Below the pieces are notes generated by a model. It was not told where the DNA came from. It ran no database searches and saw only the letters and a program-made list of their open reading frames with translations. Positions 32,303 to 43,005 of a DNA stretch of 64,000 nt are shown piece by piece. The stretch is taken from assembly GCA_022747635.1 (NCBI GenBank), contig JAKTNV010000009.1, forward strand, positions 4,115,564 to 4,179,563. The letters are read 5' to 3'. Made by a program: the position numbers and the translations under genes. The stretch is from Hetaerina americana. Lineage: Eukaryota; Arthropoda; Insecta; Odonata; Calopterygidae. Positions within the stretch are counted from its first letter, which is position 1; each line of letters opens with the position of its first letter.

Positions 32303-33358
32303 GCGTCAATTCCTCTCGGGTCCTCCACCGGGTTATATCGTCCATATCGGCCGACGTTTCGATGTCCGACTCGGTCATCGTCTTCAGGGCTTCTGAATGC
32401 CGTTTGCCTCAGTTCCGTTCTCAGTTTAAAAGGTTTTTATTTCCGTTAAGAACAGCGTACAAGAATGAATATATAAAATATATAGTGGAAACATACGGAA
32501 CAAACAATACGGAAACCCCGTTTTAGGATATACTCCTCTTCGAGGTGGAAAAATTAAATAAGGAAAGGCTACAAAGATGGTAGCGGCTGCGGAAAAAAAC
32601 GTTTCTCCCGTATATATAGTATATACTATATATGGTTTTCCCCCAATCAGGTGTCATTTGATTGGTTCGTATCAGGGCGCCAAGAGCGTCAGAGGCATCT
32701 CAGAGGAGTCTGAAATACCTCTGACGTTCTTTCAAGTTCTTGCATCTCAGACTGGGGCAACTGGAGAAATCAGCAGTGGCGGACCATTGCTTTACCAAGG
32801 ACCATAAGATAAGGTTGGAGGGGACCAAAATTATATGCCGATCCAACGGACACTGGGAGCGGCTCACTAAGGAGGCCATCGAGATCCGCCTCCAAAAACA
32901 TAATTTCAACAGGTACTCGGGCTTTTTTCTGAGCAACACGTGGAAACCGATCCTTAGAGTAATGGGTGAAACCAGGAACGACGGGTGGCCAATGGGAAGG
33001 CGCCCTGATACGAACCAATCAAATGACACATGATTGGGGGAAAACCATATATATACGGGAAATAAGTTTTTTTCCGCAGCCGCTACCCTCTTTGTAGCCT
33101 GTCCTTATTTAATTTTTCCACCCCGAAGAGGAGTATATCCTAAAACGGGGTTTCCGTATTTTTATGTTGTTTCCACCATATATTTTATATATTCATTCTT
33201 GTACGCTGTTCTTTACGGAAATAAAAACCTTTTAAACTGAGAACTGAACTGAGGCAAACGGTATTCAGAAGCCCTGAAGACGATGACCGAGTCGGACATC
33301 GAAACGACGGCCGATATGGACGATATAACCCGGTGGAGGACCCGAGAGGAATTGACGC
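32303..33358 (+). mobile_element. Penelope-like 3' end between inverted arms
   Basis: Two long arms in opposite orientation (about 32303-32681 and 32999-33358) are nearly identical, starting at GCGTCAATTCCTCTCGGGTC on the left and its complement on the right. They enclose about 320 bp of coding sequence. The arms carry the tail motif CTGAAGACGATGACCGAGTC on the right and its complement on the left. Inverted or tandem partial copies around a short coding end are typical of Penelope-like insertions. A small hairpin (CGTCAGAGG / CCTCTGACG) at 32687-32726 marks the left inner joint. Confidence 0.8.
32740..33033 (+). pseudogene. Penelope-like protein C-terminus
   Basis: The open frame reads LGQLEKSAVADHCFTKDHKI, TKIICRSNGHWERLTKEAIE and IRLQKHNFNRYSGFFLSNTW, then stops 25 residues later. 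This is the conserved region after the GIY-YIG core in Penelope-like elements (a His-rich A..HC..DH block and an E-rich helix). RT and the GIY-YIG core are missing, so this is a 5'-truncated copy. Confidence 0.8.
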
Positions 33359-33599
33359 AGCTGACACGCCGGGAAAACACCAAATCTTTTATCAGTTATT
33401 GCATGGTGAATCTAGATATGTGGGTACGGAAATGCATCTGTGTCTTCGCTAATATATATGCAAATGCATGTATATATCTGAATACGAGCATATGTGTGTA
33501 GCCGGAGTGAACCAGCACCCCCCTCCATACGCCCGCCTGGCAACTTACGGGGTACTGCATAGGTTGAGAGTCCATTCCCCCTCCTCCCTTGCACTTAAC
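33359..33599. other. unassigned
   Basis: Short interval with ATATATGCAAATGCATGTATAT, a small palindrome at about 33454-33475. No gene. Confidence 0.4.
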
Positions 33600-34190
33600 A
33601 TTCGGAAAGTTCCGAAAAAATAGATTGAGTGTTTCAGATATTGCTAGAATGTCTCAAAATTCTTTAATGAGTACATCACTTGAGCGTCAACACACACTTC
33701 TGCCCTTGCGGCTCTTCCACGACTAGAGGGCTCCCTGGTAGGCGGAAGGTCTTTAAGGGTACAAGCGTGTGCGCTTATTTCACGACGGCACTTGGGGTGG
33801 TGTCCTCTGAGAGAGGATTTCACTTTTATAGGGAACAGGAAATCGGGTCTTTGGAGCCAAGTCGGTAGTGTTAGGGGGTTGGGGAATCGTCACGATGACG
33901 TGATTGAAGGTCTTCGCAAGCAGACACTCTCGACTCTGCTCTTGGTCGTCCGTCCAAAGTCCTTCGGGAGGACGAGTTCAGCGCAGATCTTTCATCGCAT
34001 CGCCAAATTTTCAGTGACATAATGGTGTGTGTGCACTGTCACTCTCTGATCAATGCCAATACGATCTACAATAATTGTGCTCACTTAACAACAGACGGTC
34101 TGAATTCAGCACTTCGCGCAATACACATTGTGAGAAACATCTTACTGATTCTTTTCATGCAAACATTGTACATTCATTTTTTCCAGACGA
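33600..34190 (-). mobile_element. mariner B, deletion derivative, copy 2
   Basis: Matches 17985-18590 and 57235-57750 along most of its length, with the blocks GGCTCCCTGGTAGGCGGAAG, TCTTCGCAAGCAGACACTCT and CGTCCGTCCAAAGTCCTTCG. Transposase remnants are antisense and frameshifted. The TIRs are more decayed than in the other two copies. Confidence 0.7.
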
Positions 34191-34785
34191 ACGAATCACT
34201 CAAAGTGCTTATGTAACCTTACTTCCTCTACATTCCGTTGTGATCCTCTTACTATTAATCCTTCGACTAACTTCCGATAAACGCTCGAAGAATTGTGAAT
34301 GACATGGTTTTTGGTTGAACTTGATGGAAGTTCACGATGAAAATTGAATGATAATAACTCTGTAATGAGACGCTCTCAGGCACTCAATCACTCGGGTCTG
34401 CTCGGGAAGAGGGACTCAAGAGAATCACACTTACTCAAACAATCAGGATTTGCAAGGATTTCTCCTATACCAATGACCCGTCAATCACATAGTAAATGAA
34501 AAGCTGTAGAACTTACCAAGTTATTATTATTCACTACTGCTCAAAGCATTTGTCTATAATCAAAGTTAATATCTACACCTTTTTCTCCTGGCGTCGAATT
34601 TTTGCCGGCCCCAAGCAGCCATTTTGTTTTTTTACATAAACATCCGTTTGTTTTTCTTCCTGCATATTATTTCCGACAATCCCTCCTTGGCGCCGTAAAA
34701 AAAGCGAATCCATCCGCACTTTCCAACGGCAGCATTCTTTCCCTCCCACCCCCGGAGAACTCTCTAAATAGAATCAACTAAAGCA
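34191..34785. other. unassigned
   Basis: AT-rich, with no identity. TTATTATTATTCACTAC at 34522-34538 recalls the arms at 1438-1553. Confidence 0.35.
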
Positions 34786-35200
34786 GCTTAAGGACACGTG
34801 CGCCCTACTTGCTGGCCCTTCGACGTCATGATGAGCCGCTCCCATCCGCAGCCGCCGCAAGGGGGTTCCCTCGGCACCGCCCCCACATTCGCTCCCTGGG
34901 GTCTGCCGATCGCTTCCGAGTGAGTCCGCGAGCAGAGGGAAGATCGACGCCTTCTCTCCCCGGGAACAATCGGCGGATGATGCTTGAAACCCCGCGGATG
35001 GGAACAAAAATGTGCGACAATTCCGAAAAAAGGAGGAACTCTCGTGCTCAATGTGAAAGGTAGGCAGTGCCCTCGTAGGCAGTGAGGGCAAAGGGAATGA
35101 GGCCCTTCCCTCTGGTGACCAGGGTGCTCGCTTTCGCGATATTTCTTCACGAAAGTGTCCTTCGTCGAAGCACGTGGATGGCATATTTTCTTTTCGAGCG
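34786..35200. other. GC-rich patch, unassigned
   Basis: Several open frames overlap on both strands (136 residues on the minus strand, 34774-35184). They look compositional: Ser, Arg and Pro rich without motifs. It directly precedes a mariner A fragment. A host exon cannot be excluded. Confidence 0.3.
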
Positions 35201-35264
35201 TTTTTCTCTTCGAAATAGATGTTTGACTATGGGCGGTGGGCTTCCGTCATGGGATTGAGCCAAC

Positions 35265-35640
35265 ATGTCAATAAACATTTATCGTCAGAATCGATGCCTT
35301 CACCCATTAGTATTCCAAGTAGTACCCTTGTGCGTCCACAAACCGCTGCCATATGGGTTTTCCGCGCCTCCTCGCACACCTTCTGGAATGCGACGCCCGG
35401 GATGGCGCTAAGCTTACTCGTCACGGCCTGTTTGTAACGCTTCCACCGAGCCGTGGTGACGTCCTTTCAGCACTCGTTGGAAGGCGGGGGCAGAGGAAGA
35501 AGTCTGGTGGGGCAACGTCAGGGTTGAAGAATCCTCACATGGTCGAGAGTCTCTTGGCAGAGATCCGCGTGTGAGTTTCTTTTTGTTCGTCTTAGGGCAC
35601 TCGCGGCGCACACCCTTCGCACGCGCCCGTGTTTCCACTC
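35265..35640 (-). pseudogene. mariner A C-terminal copy
   Basis: Minus-strand frames give AKGVRRECPKTNKKKLTRGS (N-side of the junction in a shifted frame), then the DNA for VAPPDFFLCPRL and KGRHHGSVEALQ, then LSAIPGVAFQKVCEEARKTH. The deletion junction falls at the same place as in the other mariner A copies. Two or more frameshifts. Confidence 0.7.
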
Positions 35641-36894
35641 ACAAGTCGATTGATAAGGGTGGTATTCTTACGGTCCAGTTCACGCAACCTCTCTTCCGCG
35701 ATGCGCCTTGCCCTCCATAATAAGGAGCACCCTTCATTTTTTTGCCAATCCCATACATTTTCGTGGCCCCATTTGTATGGCAATTTTCCAACAAAATCTT
35801 GCTTGAGAAGGGGAATGCATATCTCTGAGCCAGCAATTCGTTCCAATGGCCACCTTTTTAATGGCAGCAATGAGGAGGTTTGGTGCTTGGCTTGGTGCTT
35901 CGTGGAATATTATGTATGAGTATTATATAGAAATGAGTCTTGGGTGGCGAGATGGGACTGCCGAGACGATAGAAATCTCCAAAATCCCCTCACAGCGCTT
36001 GGCGCCTTCGGATTTCCGAGAATCCACATCTATGCAAGGCGCCGCAAAAACGTTCGGCAGGGGGTGCTAGCCAATCCAAATGGTCTAATAAATGCTACAA
36101 TCCTAATTAAATCATTGATATAATATTTGGAACTTTACGCGCATTTGAAAATTTTTGCATGCTTCAGCGCATTTAAGTATAATTTTGTGTTCTATTTCGG
36201 ATGATAATGGTCAATATTGACTCCTTGGCGAACTCGGATTGAAAAGATTAAGTTTGATTGGATCCCGGGGAGGGTGGTGATTGACGGCTGTGGCCATCCC
36301 CTGTCCCCGTCGGAGCGCGAGACGCGTTTGCAATGGGCCTCGTCAGCCACTCCACTGCTCTATAGGAAAAGGAATTGACCCTGAAACAATAGAGTGTAAC
36401 TGATTAACGATGATTATAAATAATACGCAGAGTGAATAAAGTGAAAAGAGTGGCTTGCGTCGCATGCTCTGCGTCAAATCTCTTTCTTTCGACAAGAATG
36501 ATTTGACTTCGAAGTCGAAGGTCGGCACGAGGGTTATCAGAGGGTTGGGTCGGAGGGAGGGAGGAGGAGGGGAGGAGTCATGGGGGGTGGACGTGTGGGC
36601 GCTCCGCCCCTCAGGGGTGGTCTCCGCAGGCATGGCTGACCACACCTCTCCCCGAGCAATCTTCTTCGGGATCCGGCCAAAGTTTCAGCGGGTTTCCCTC
36701 GTCGACTCGCATGGATGTCGGAACACGTATTTCCCGTTTGTGGTCCATTTGTTACATCAGATACCAAGTCCTGGGCTGAAGCATGTTCGACCAGCCCATT
36801 CTGATTAACAGCCAATCCTCCCGGAAGACAAGTGTCGCCAGGTTGTTATATTTCGGCACATTGACCGAAAGGCGCTGAATATCAGAGGTTAAGA
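35641..36894. other. unassigned
   Basis: Includes a GC-richer part at 36250-36680 with open frames on both strands but no domain. No repeat partner in the window. Confidence 0.4.
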
Positions 36895-37325
36895 CAATGT
36901 TTCGCTCGAGACTAGTGCTTCATAAATGCTCCACGTATCTCTGATACCCAGAGTTGAAATGAAATAAAGTGATGAGTCGCAGAGGCTGGAAACCCCTAAA
37001 GGGTGATGTCAGTGTTCGAGATGCGGGTATTCGTTTATTTGTCGAACTGGAAGGATGTTTCTTTAGCAGTGATGATGTCTAAAATGTATTATTACCCCCA
37101 GCGTACTGCGGAAGGAGAGATCATGTCGATGAAATTGGAGAGATTAACCATCGCAGAGATTGTTGAATGATCAGGTGCATATTTTGAATGTCTTTTTTCC
37201 ACGTGCGATGAGGGATTAGAATAACATTTACCGACCAGGGTAGGGGTAAAAACATTCGGGTCGAAATTAGTCTGGTGTCTATTCACCTCCTAGCTCACAA
37301 ACTAGGGGTGGGTTGCAGGGTACTA
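36895..37325 (+). mobile_element. L-alpha 3' UTR, copy with upstream segment
   Basis: Closely matches 4265-4700 from CTAGTGCTTCAT through ATCATGTCGATGAAATTGGA, then follows the common L-alpha tail. The terminal hairpin (37295-37320) is partly lost. The two copies probably belong to one subfamily. Confidence 0.75.
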
Positions 37326-38049
37326 AAATATCTAAAAATATCTAACTCTTCTTGCTCCTCGTTGATTCTTCTCATAGCCTTAGCTCGCATTTCGCTTCAC
37401 CCGTCTCCTTTCCAACTGTCAGGGGTCATGTGGACTTCTGTAGAGAGCAACGCGGAGGTAAAACATGGTCGGGACCTTCAGGGCCGCAGCCAATCATAGG
37501 GGGATTCCAGCCTCGGCAAGTTAATTAAAATTTATAAAAAACAAAATGTTATAACCTCACATAACCAACACATACCAACGCATTCCAACGTACAACTCAT
37601 CACCCATTACACTCCGCACTTAGCTGCCGCACTTATCTCATAATTTTGCTTCTATATATTCTGGGGGAAGTTTTATAGGTACTGTATACTGCGTCCGCCT
37701 TTATTAGGACGGCGACCGACCGACCGACCGCCCGGATGGTCGGGGAACGCCTTCTACCCTCGGTAAGAATTCTGTTTTGAGTTTGTCGCCAGAAGTAATC
37801 GAGTGGAAAACTAATGAGTTTCGGCGTTTGGAGTTGAAAGAATCTCGGCTATGACTCCCGGGGGTCTATGAACGGCTTCCTTTGTCGTTATGCCTTGTGG
37901 CTGACACACTTGATTAGTTAGCATTTATTCCCTAATGTCAAAGCGCGGTGGCAAAATGGGCCTTTAATAATGTTTTCTGTCAACAGATCCTTACATTTCA
38001 GTGACCTGTGGTTTTATAATGTGATTTGATCAGCGGGGTGTACATAATT
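37326..38049. other. unassigned
   Basis: Contains a CCGACCGACCGACCG run at about 37713-37728. No other feature seen. Confidence 0.4.
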
Positions 38050-39345
38050 ATTATAATTAAGTAATCTAGCCGTTAAGGCAGGTTTTTGGATGGACACACC
38101 TACCAAATAAATATTTTGTGACTAAGCATATTCCTAACAAAACACAAAATCCAGCAACCTAGTCTACATCAGGTCCCTCTTCGTCTATGAATACTTCCTT
38201 CCTCCCTTCATCCCGTCCAACATCCCTATCCCGTCCCTGTCCTTACCTCGTTTGCCTAACATTCTCCACACCCACATTTCAAAAGCCTCCGATCTACTTC
38301 TATCATCCTGCTTCCGCACAACTCCCTGCTCCTTGTGAAATACTCTTTTCCTAACGCAATTCTTCTCCATACGTCTCTACCTCTTTGACCGTGTTGGTCC
38401 AAAACATTTCCGAGATAAGTAGACTGTTCCACCTGCTCTAGTTATTACCATCCTATTTTAATGTTTAGCTTAGGCTTTTTCGTAGTAGTATTTAGGGGAG
38501 GCGACCGACAGCTGAGGTTATTTGCGCCATAGGGGACGGAAGGAAAGGGTGAAGGGTGGAGAGAAACCCGGCGTCGACATTAGCCTACTCTTTACGAAAG
38601 GCTTAACGTCCCATCCGACGGACGGCGTACTCACTCAAAGTGCCCTCCACAAAGCACCTCAAGTAGGGTTCGAGATACCTCTGAAAAATTTTCAACACCG
38701 CCGGGATTTGAACCCGAGCCCTCTGGGTGTGTGGGAAGCCAGTACGATAGCCACCGCACCAGTCCCGATCCCCTTTGGCTTTTTCTTTCTGGAAAATCGA
38801 ATAACCAATTCTTCCAGGCACCTTTTCCGGAATAGGAACTAACATTGATCTCACAAAGTCTTTCTGCGAGATTCCTTTCTCAAAGATACTACGAATTCCT
38901 TCCTACGAATCAGTTCATATAGACTCTTCCTCCCACATTCCCCTAAATCTTTTTTAGAAGTTCCGTAAGACAGACCCTGTGTATAATCACTAGGCATTTA
39001 TTTCTATACGTATACCCACGCCTTTTGTGGTGTCTGAACCAAGTGTTGGTGATGACTAGCCCCTGTTTCCAGCAGAACTCAATTGCTCTCTCCCCGCGGT
39101 CATTCCTCGTGCCTCCTATGGTCGTACATCCTATCGGCCTCTCCCTCCGTATGGTTGCTCGGTGGCATGTATACCTGAACAATGACCAAGTCCGTCGGTT
39201 CTGCTTTCATCTCTACTAGTAATATTCTATCCGTTGCTTATTCTATGTTGACTACGCTTCCTCTAACTTCAGTATTCAATATTATGGCAACCCCTCGTTG
39301 GCCCTCGCCCCTCCGCTGTATATCATTCTATAATTATCACTCCAG
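38050..39345 (-). pseudogene. L-delta copy 4, split by SINE T2
   Basis: The 3' end (38050-38472) matches copies 1 and 5: KKPKLNIK region, ARRRxALG block, FEMWVWRM and the hairpin at 38062-38090. After the SINE the RT text resumes (VLVPIPEKVPGRIG near 38830). The endonuclease part (38943-39345) reads RGERAIEFCWKQGLVITNTW followed by FRHHKRRGYTY and, in another frame, LVIVQVYMPPSNHTEGEADR. Large deletions remove most of the RT. TSDs around the SINE show that the L-delta copy was there first. Confidence 0.8.
38482..38776 (-). mobile_element. SINE T2 copy 2, with TSD
   Basis: A complete T2 SINE in minus orientation: head GGTGCGGTGGCTATCGTACT at the right, B-box complement near 38707, conserved body, and AATACTACTA tail at the left. 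The 9-bp duplication GGCTTTTTC occurs at 38473-38481 and 38777-38785, the signature of target-primed insertion. Length 295 bp. Confidence 0.88.
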
Positions 39346-40689
39346 TAATCCCCGCTATCCTTCCATCTCACCTCGTATGGACCTAAAATATCTATATTTC
39401 TTCTTTGACTTGTCTCATCTTTCATCAATCACACGAAAGATAGTACTAATCATGCAACAATGTTTAATAACAGGATACATGCATTCAAATCATACGGTGG
39501 AACTGTTAAATAAAAAAATAACTTTCACGATATCGACAAATACGTATGCACAATACCAATTCCAATCATTTGCTACGCGATTGTCATCATATCATTATTA
39601 TGATCTGTAATGGCTCGAGGAAAAGTGATAAAATTAATGCACAAAGTGAAGTCAATTTTTGCAGTAGTTTATAGGGTTCGGGTAGATTTTCCATGGTCTC
39701 CGGCACAATTCCGCTGTCATTCTAAACCCTAACGCGACGCCGAAACCCGGTTATGTCACCTACAGCAGTGACCGTTCTTTACATCCGGATACTATATACT
39801 ACGTATCTGAATTATATCCAAAACACCTCTGTCTCCTTCTTCCCTCCCGTCCGTTAACATCCTCAGCATCTCGTTGCCCCTCAGCATCACCTGCATCCAC
39901 CAGTTCCGTCTGCATTCTTCGGATTTCTCCCAGCAGCCGGGACGCCTCTACTTTTAAAAGGTACGAGTTGGTGGGACCGAGGCTCAGGGGTTTTAGATGG
40001 ATAAGAGTGGCCAATATCTAGGGGAAAAGTATTATGATTCGGTCATCACTCTTGATATGCTCCAATTCCACCATATGACGCCTGAAACCGTGTAATCTGC
40101 CCACGCCACTGTCGACCACCGCAGGAATCGTAGTGGAATAGCGGTTTCCGGTCGCCACCCGAATTTTTCAATTTAAGTTCTTATTTTCTCTAGTCTAATT
40201 CAAGTGTACTTCCCAAAATTCCGAGCTATAACTAGGCCTCAAATATGGCGACAAATATTTTCGCGTCCATATCAAACTTTAATAGTGTGAGTAGGACTGA
40301 TTTGACCAATGAAATCTACAAAGCCTCTAATGTAAAATAAATGTAACAGGGAATTCTTCAATTTCACTTTGCCAAGTTCCATGCTCAGTTATTATGAAGA
40401 TTTAGACAAAAATAAGAAGATGTCGATGAGAATCTTAAAATGTAAATTGGTCAAAAGTCACGCGCTGGAATGCGTCCTAGTTTGGAGGAGAAGAAAGCAA
40501 TATTTCACAGAAACGTATAAGCGTGTAATGGCCCAGTGACCACTGCCGAAACATCACGGCTCGCCTTTCTTGTATTTTAAATCGGCCAAGTAGCGTTGTA
40601 ACATGTCGTAGAGGAAAAAGTGAAACCAAGGAATGAAAATTCATGAAATCATTCCAAATCGGCGTAAATGGTGTTCTTCACGCCGGTGC
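39346..40689. other. unassigned
   Basis: The minus-strand frame 39799-40014 contains LLGEIRRMQTELVDAGDAEG, a possible short helical segment, without recognisable family. No repeats with partners. Confidence 0.4.
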
Positions 40690-40965
40690 TAATTGAAAAA
40701 TATAAAGTCTATCGTGAATATCACTGCAAAGCTGTTAGGTATACTTTTAGGTGCATGTGTATGTAAGATGTAGTTTGAGTGTTTGCATGTGTGGGGTGTA
40801 AGTGTTCTTGCATGAATGTATACCATGTTTTTTTGTGGATGTATGAATTTGTGGTTCTAGCATGCGGTTTTTTTTTCTTTTCTAAATTACGGGTGGTGTC
40901 CTAACACCCCCCGCCACACGCTCTTGCGGCGGCTTGCGAGGTATTGAGTAGATGTAGATGTAGAA
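40690..40965 (+). mobile_element. L-beta 3' UTR, complete 3' end
   Basis: Matches 14949-15225 in inverted orientation: GTAAGTGTTCTTGCATGAATG, then CTAAATTACGGGTGGTGTCC, then the hairpin CCCCGCCACACGCTCTTGCG / GCGGCTTGCGAGG (40908-40943) and GTAGATGTAGATG tail. It defines the family's 3' terminus. Confidence 0.8.
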
Positions 40966-41867
40966 TGTTAATTTAATTTCTCAATGACCGTGCTCATTAT
41001 GAAAATCAATTAGGATAGCATCAACTTCGTATTCCGTATTGCTGCAAAAGGTTTACCCTTTGTAATAACTACATTAGTGCCCTACCCTGTCAAATTGGGC
41101 TTATTTTTATGAAAGTACATCCTTTTTTAGGGCCGCTTGCACAGTGTTTCGCTTCATGGACTACTTAATATATCGAAGTGGAACTCATCATCGCCCTCCA
41201 GATAGTTAAGCCTACTTACCCATCTTAAGTGGAACTTCGTGAAAGTCGCAGAGTGTCTCCGGCGTAGTCATCATTAGGCATGAGTTTGTCAGAGCTTTCC
41301 TTAGCACTCTCCAGTTGTGCCCTTCTTTTTCGTTCAAAGTGTTTTCAAACGGCCAAATTAAAACACCCAGGACTCATGGAACCATTGAGGTCCCCAGAGG
41401 TTTTACTGGGGCATCGTAATTTCCTCACATAATGGTCAACGTGAATCGACATCACAGTAAATTCAGTGATGAAGATGTTTTCCCACTAACTTGGCTCTAT
41501 TGGACACCATAGAAATCATTTGTGTAGTGGATGCAGATGTTTACGAAGCAATTTATTCCGACGCTTTCTTATGGCAACAATGAAGCAGAAATATTCCATA
41601 GCATAAGGCAATACTCCTTTTTTCTTTATGCTCTAAGAAAAAAGGGCGAATGGAATGCGAAGCTAGGCGAAGGAAGGGATGAGTTGGGGAATTAGTAGAT
41701 GATATGGGGCGTAGTAGAAGGTAATTGTGCGAGGGATAACTATATAGAGAAATATAAAGTTGAAGGTCAGAGAGGCAGTGAGGAGTGGTAATTAAAAAGA
41801 ACAAAAAGGGGGAAGAAACGAAGTAAACATAGACCACGCGACTGACAGAATAAGAAGTAAAATTTGA
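40966..41867. other. unassigned
   Basis: Nothing recognised. The 119-residue minus-strand frame 41553-41912 overlaps the L-delta fragment at its start and looks noncoding. Confidence 0.4.
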
Positions 41868-41970
41868 ACCGACGAACTTGGTCATTATCCAGGTATACAT
41901 GCCACCGAACAACCATACGGAGGAAGAGGTAGAGAGGATGTACGATCAGTTAGATGGCATAATCGCCATC
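41868..41970 (+). pseudogene. L-delta endonuclease fragment
   Basis: The plus strand reads LVIIQVYMPPNNHTEEEVER followed by MYDQLDGII, a conserved central block of the APE endonuclease, also present at 39190-39240. The frame runs into SINE T2 at about 41972, which produced the apparent continuation. Confidence 0.75.
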
Positions 41971-41971
41971 G

Positions 41972-42270
41972 ATGGGATCGAGATGGTGCGGGGGCTAACG
42001 TACTGGCTTCCCACCCAGAGGGCGCGGGTTCAAATCCCAGCGGTGTTGAATAATTTTCATTGGTATCTCGATCCCTAGTTTAGGTGCTTTGTGGGGGCAC
42101 TTAGAGTGTACGCCGTCCGTCGGATGGGACGTTAAACTGCGGACCCCTTGGCGCCTTTCGTGAAGAGTAGGCTAATGCCGACGCCGGGTTTCTCTCCACC
42201 CTTCAACCTTTCCTGTCCAAATGACCTCAGTTGTCGGTCGCCTCCCCTCAAAACTACCTACCTACCCGTA
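41972..42270 (+). mobile_element. SINE T2, copy 3
   Basis: Head GGGATCGAGATGGTGCGGGG, B-box GGTTCAAATCCC near 42028, and the body block CGTCGGATGGGACGTTAAAC with CGTGAAGAGTAGGCTAATGC, ending GTCGGTCGCCTCCCC and an ACTACCTACCTACC tail. It is inserted after the L-delta endonuclease fragment and before an L-beta fragment. Confidence 0.82.
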
Positions 42271-42271
42271 T

Positions 42272-42520
42272 ACTGGAATCTATCTTACTTATTTTATGTC
42301 ATTTGTGGTCTGATCTACCTAAGTAGTGCGGGACCATAATAGCTCCTTGAGTAGTTAATTGTTAGACTCGTTTGTCCTGAACCTTTCTAAAAGTCTTAAG
42401 TCTGCCTCGTCCTCTTCGCATCTCCGGTGGCTCCCAGCCCCTTATTCCTCCAAAAGGCCTCTCACACTCGTCTTCGTCAAAATAATCTTATTTCATCCGT
42501 AAAAATTCTTCGCGAATCTA
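42272..42520 (-). pseudogene. L-beta RT C-terminal fragment
   Basis: Minus strand: KTSVRGLLEE, then RLLERFRTNESNN and LKELLWSRTT, matching 5360-5560. Stops are present. The 3' UTR and hairpin are missing. Confidence 0.65.
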
Positions 42521-42659
42521 GCCCAATGTCTGGAAAGTGGAATGGTAAATATACTGTGATTGTTGCAGAAAGGTAACGCCGTAACCGTTAAATGATAGCC
42601 ATCACCTCTCCAGCTCTTTTGAATCATGACGGCGGACGCGTCCTATTTATCTATATCAT

Positions 42660-43005
42660 TTATATATGGATACCCTGCAAGCAACCGCTAGGGTGTGTGT
42701 CAAGGGGTGATTACAGACAAGACTATTTTTGACCCGACTATGACCCTAGCGTGGTTGGACAATTTCATGCTGATCCCTTATCAATTGCGGAAAAAATGAC
42801 ATTTTAAATCTATGTTTTAATCTTAAAGCTCATTTTGCCGCCATTTCCATTCCTACCGTACAACGATTGGGGTATTAATACATTTTCAACATCACCACTG
42901 CTAAAGAGACCTCCTTCCAATTTATGCAAGAGCTTCAATCTGTAATTTAACCTTGGCTCCGTGAGTGATTCTCAGCCTAGCTGCTCTAATATTCTAACTG
43001 AGGCC
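42660..43005 (-). mobile_element. L-alpha 3' UTR fragment
   Basis: Hairpin region at the left (42668-42705, GCAAGCAACCGCTAGGGTGT), then GATCCCTTATCAATTGCGG and CACCACTGCTAAAGAGACCT, and the end of the RT ORF near 42930-42995 (complement of the LEELGW block). Matches 19312-19650. Confidence 0.75.

Noticed and set aside
34774..35184. 136-residue minus-strand frame as a possible gene
   Set aside because: It is GC-driven, without domains, start context or partner exons.
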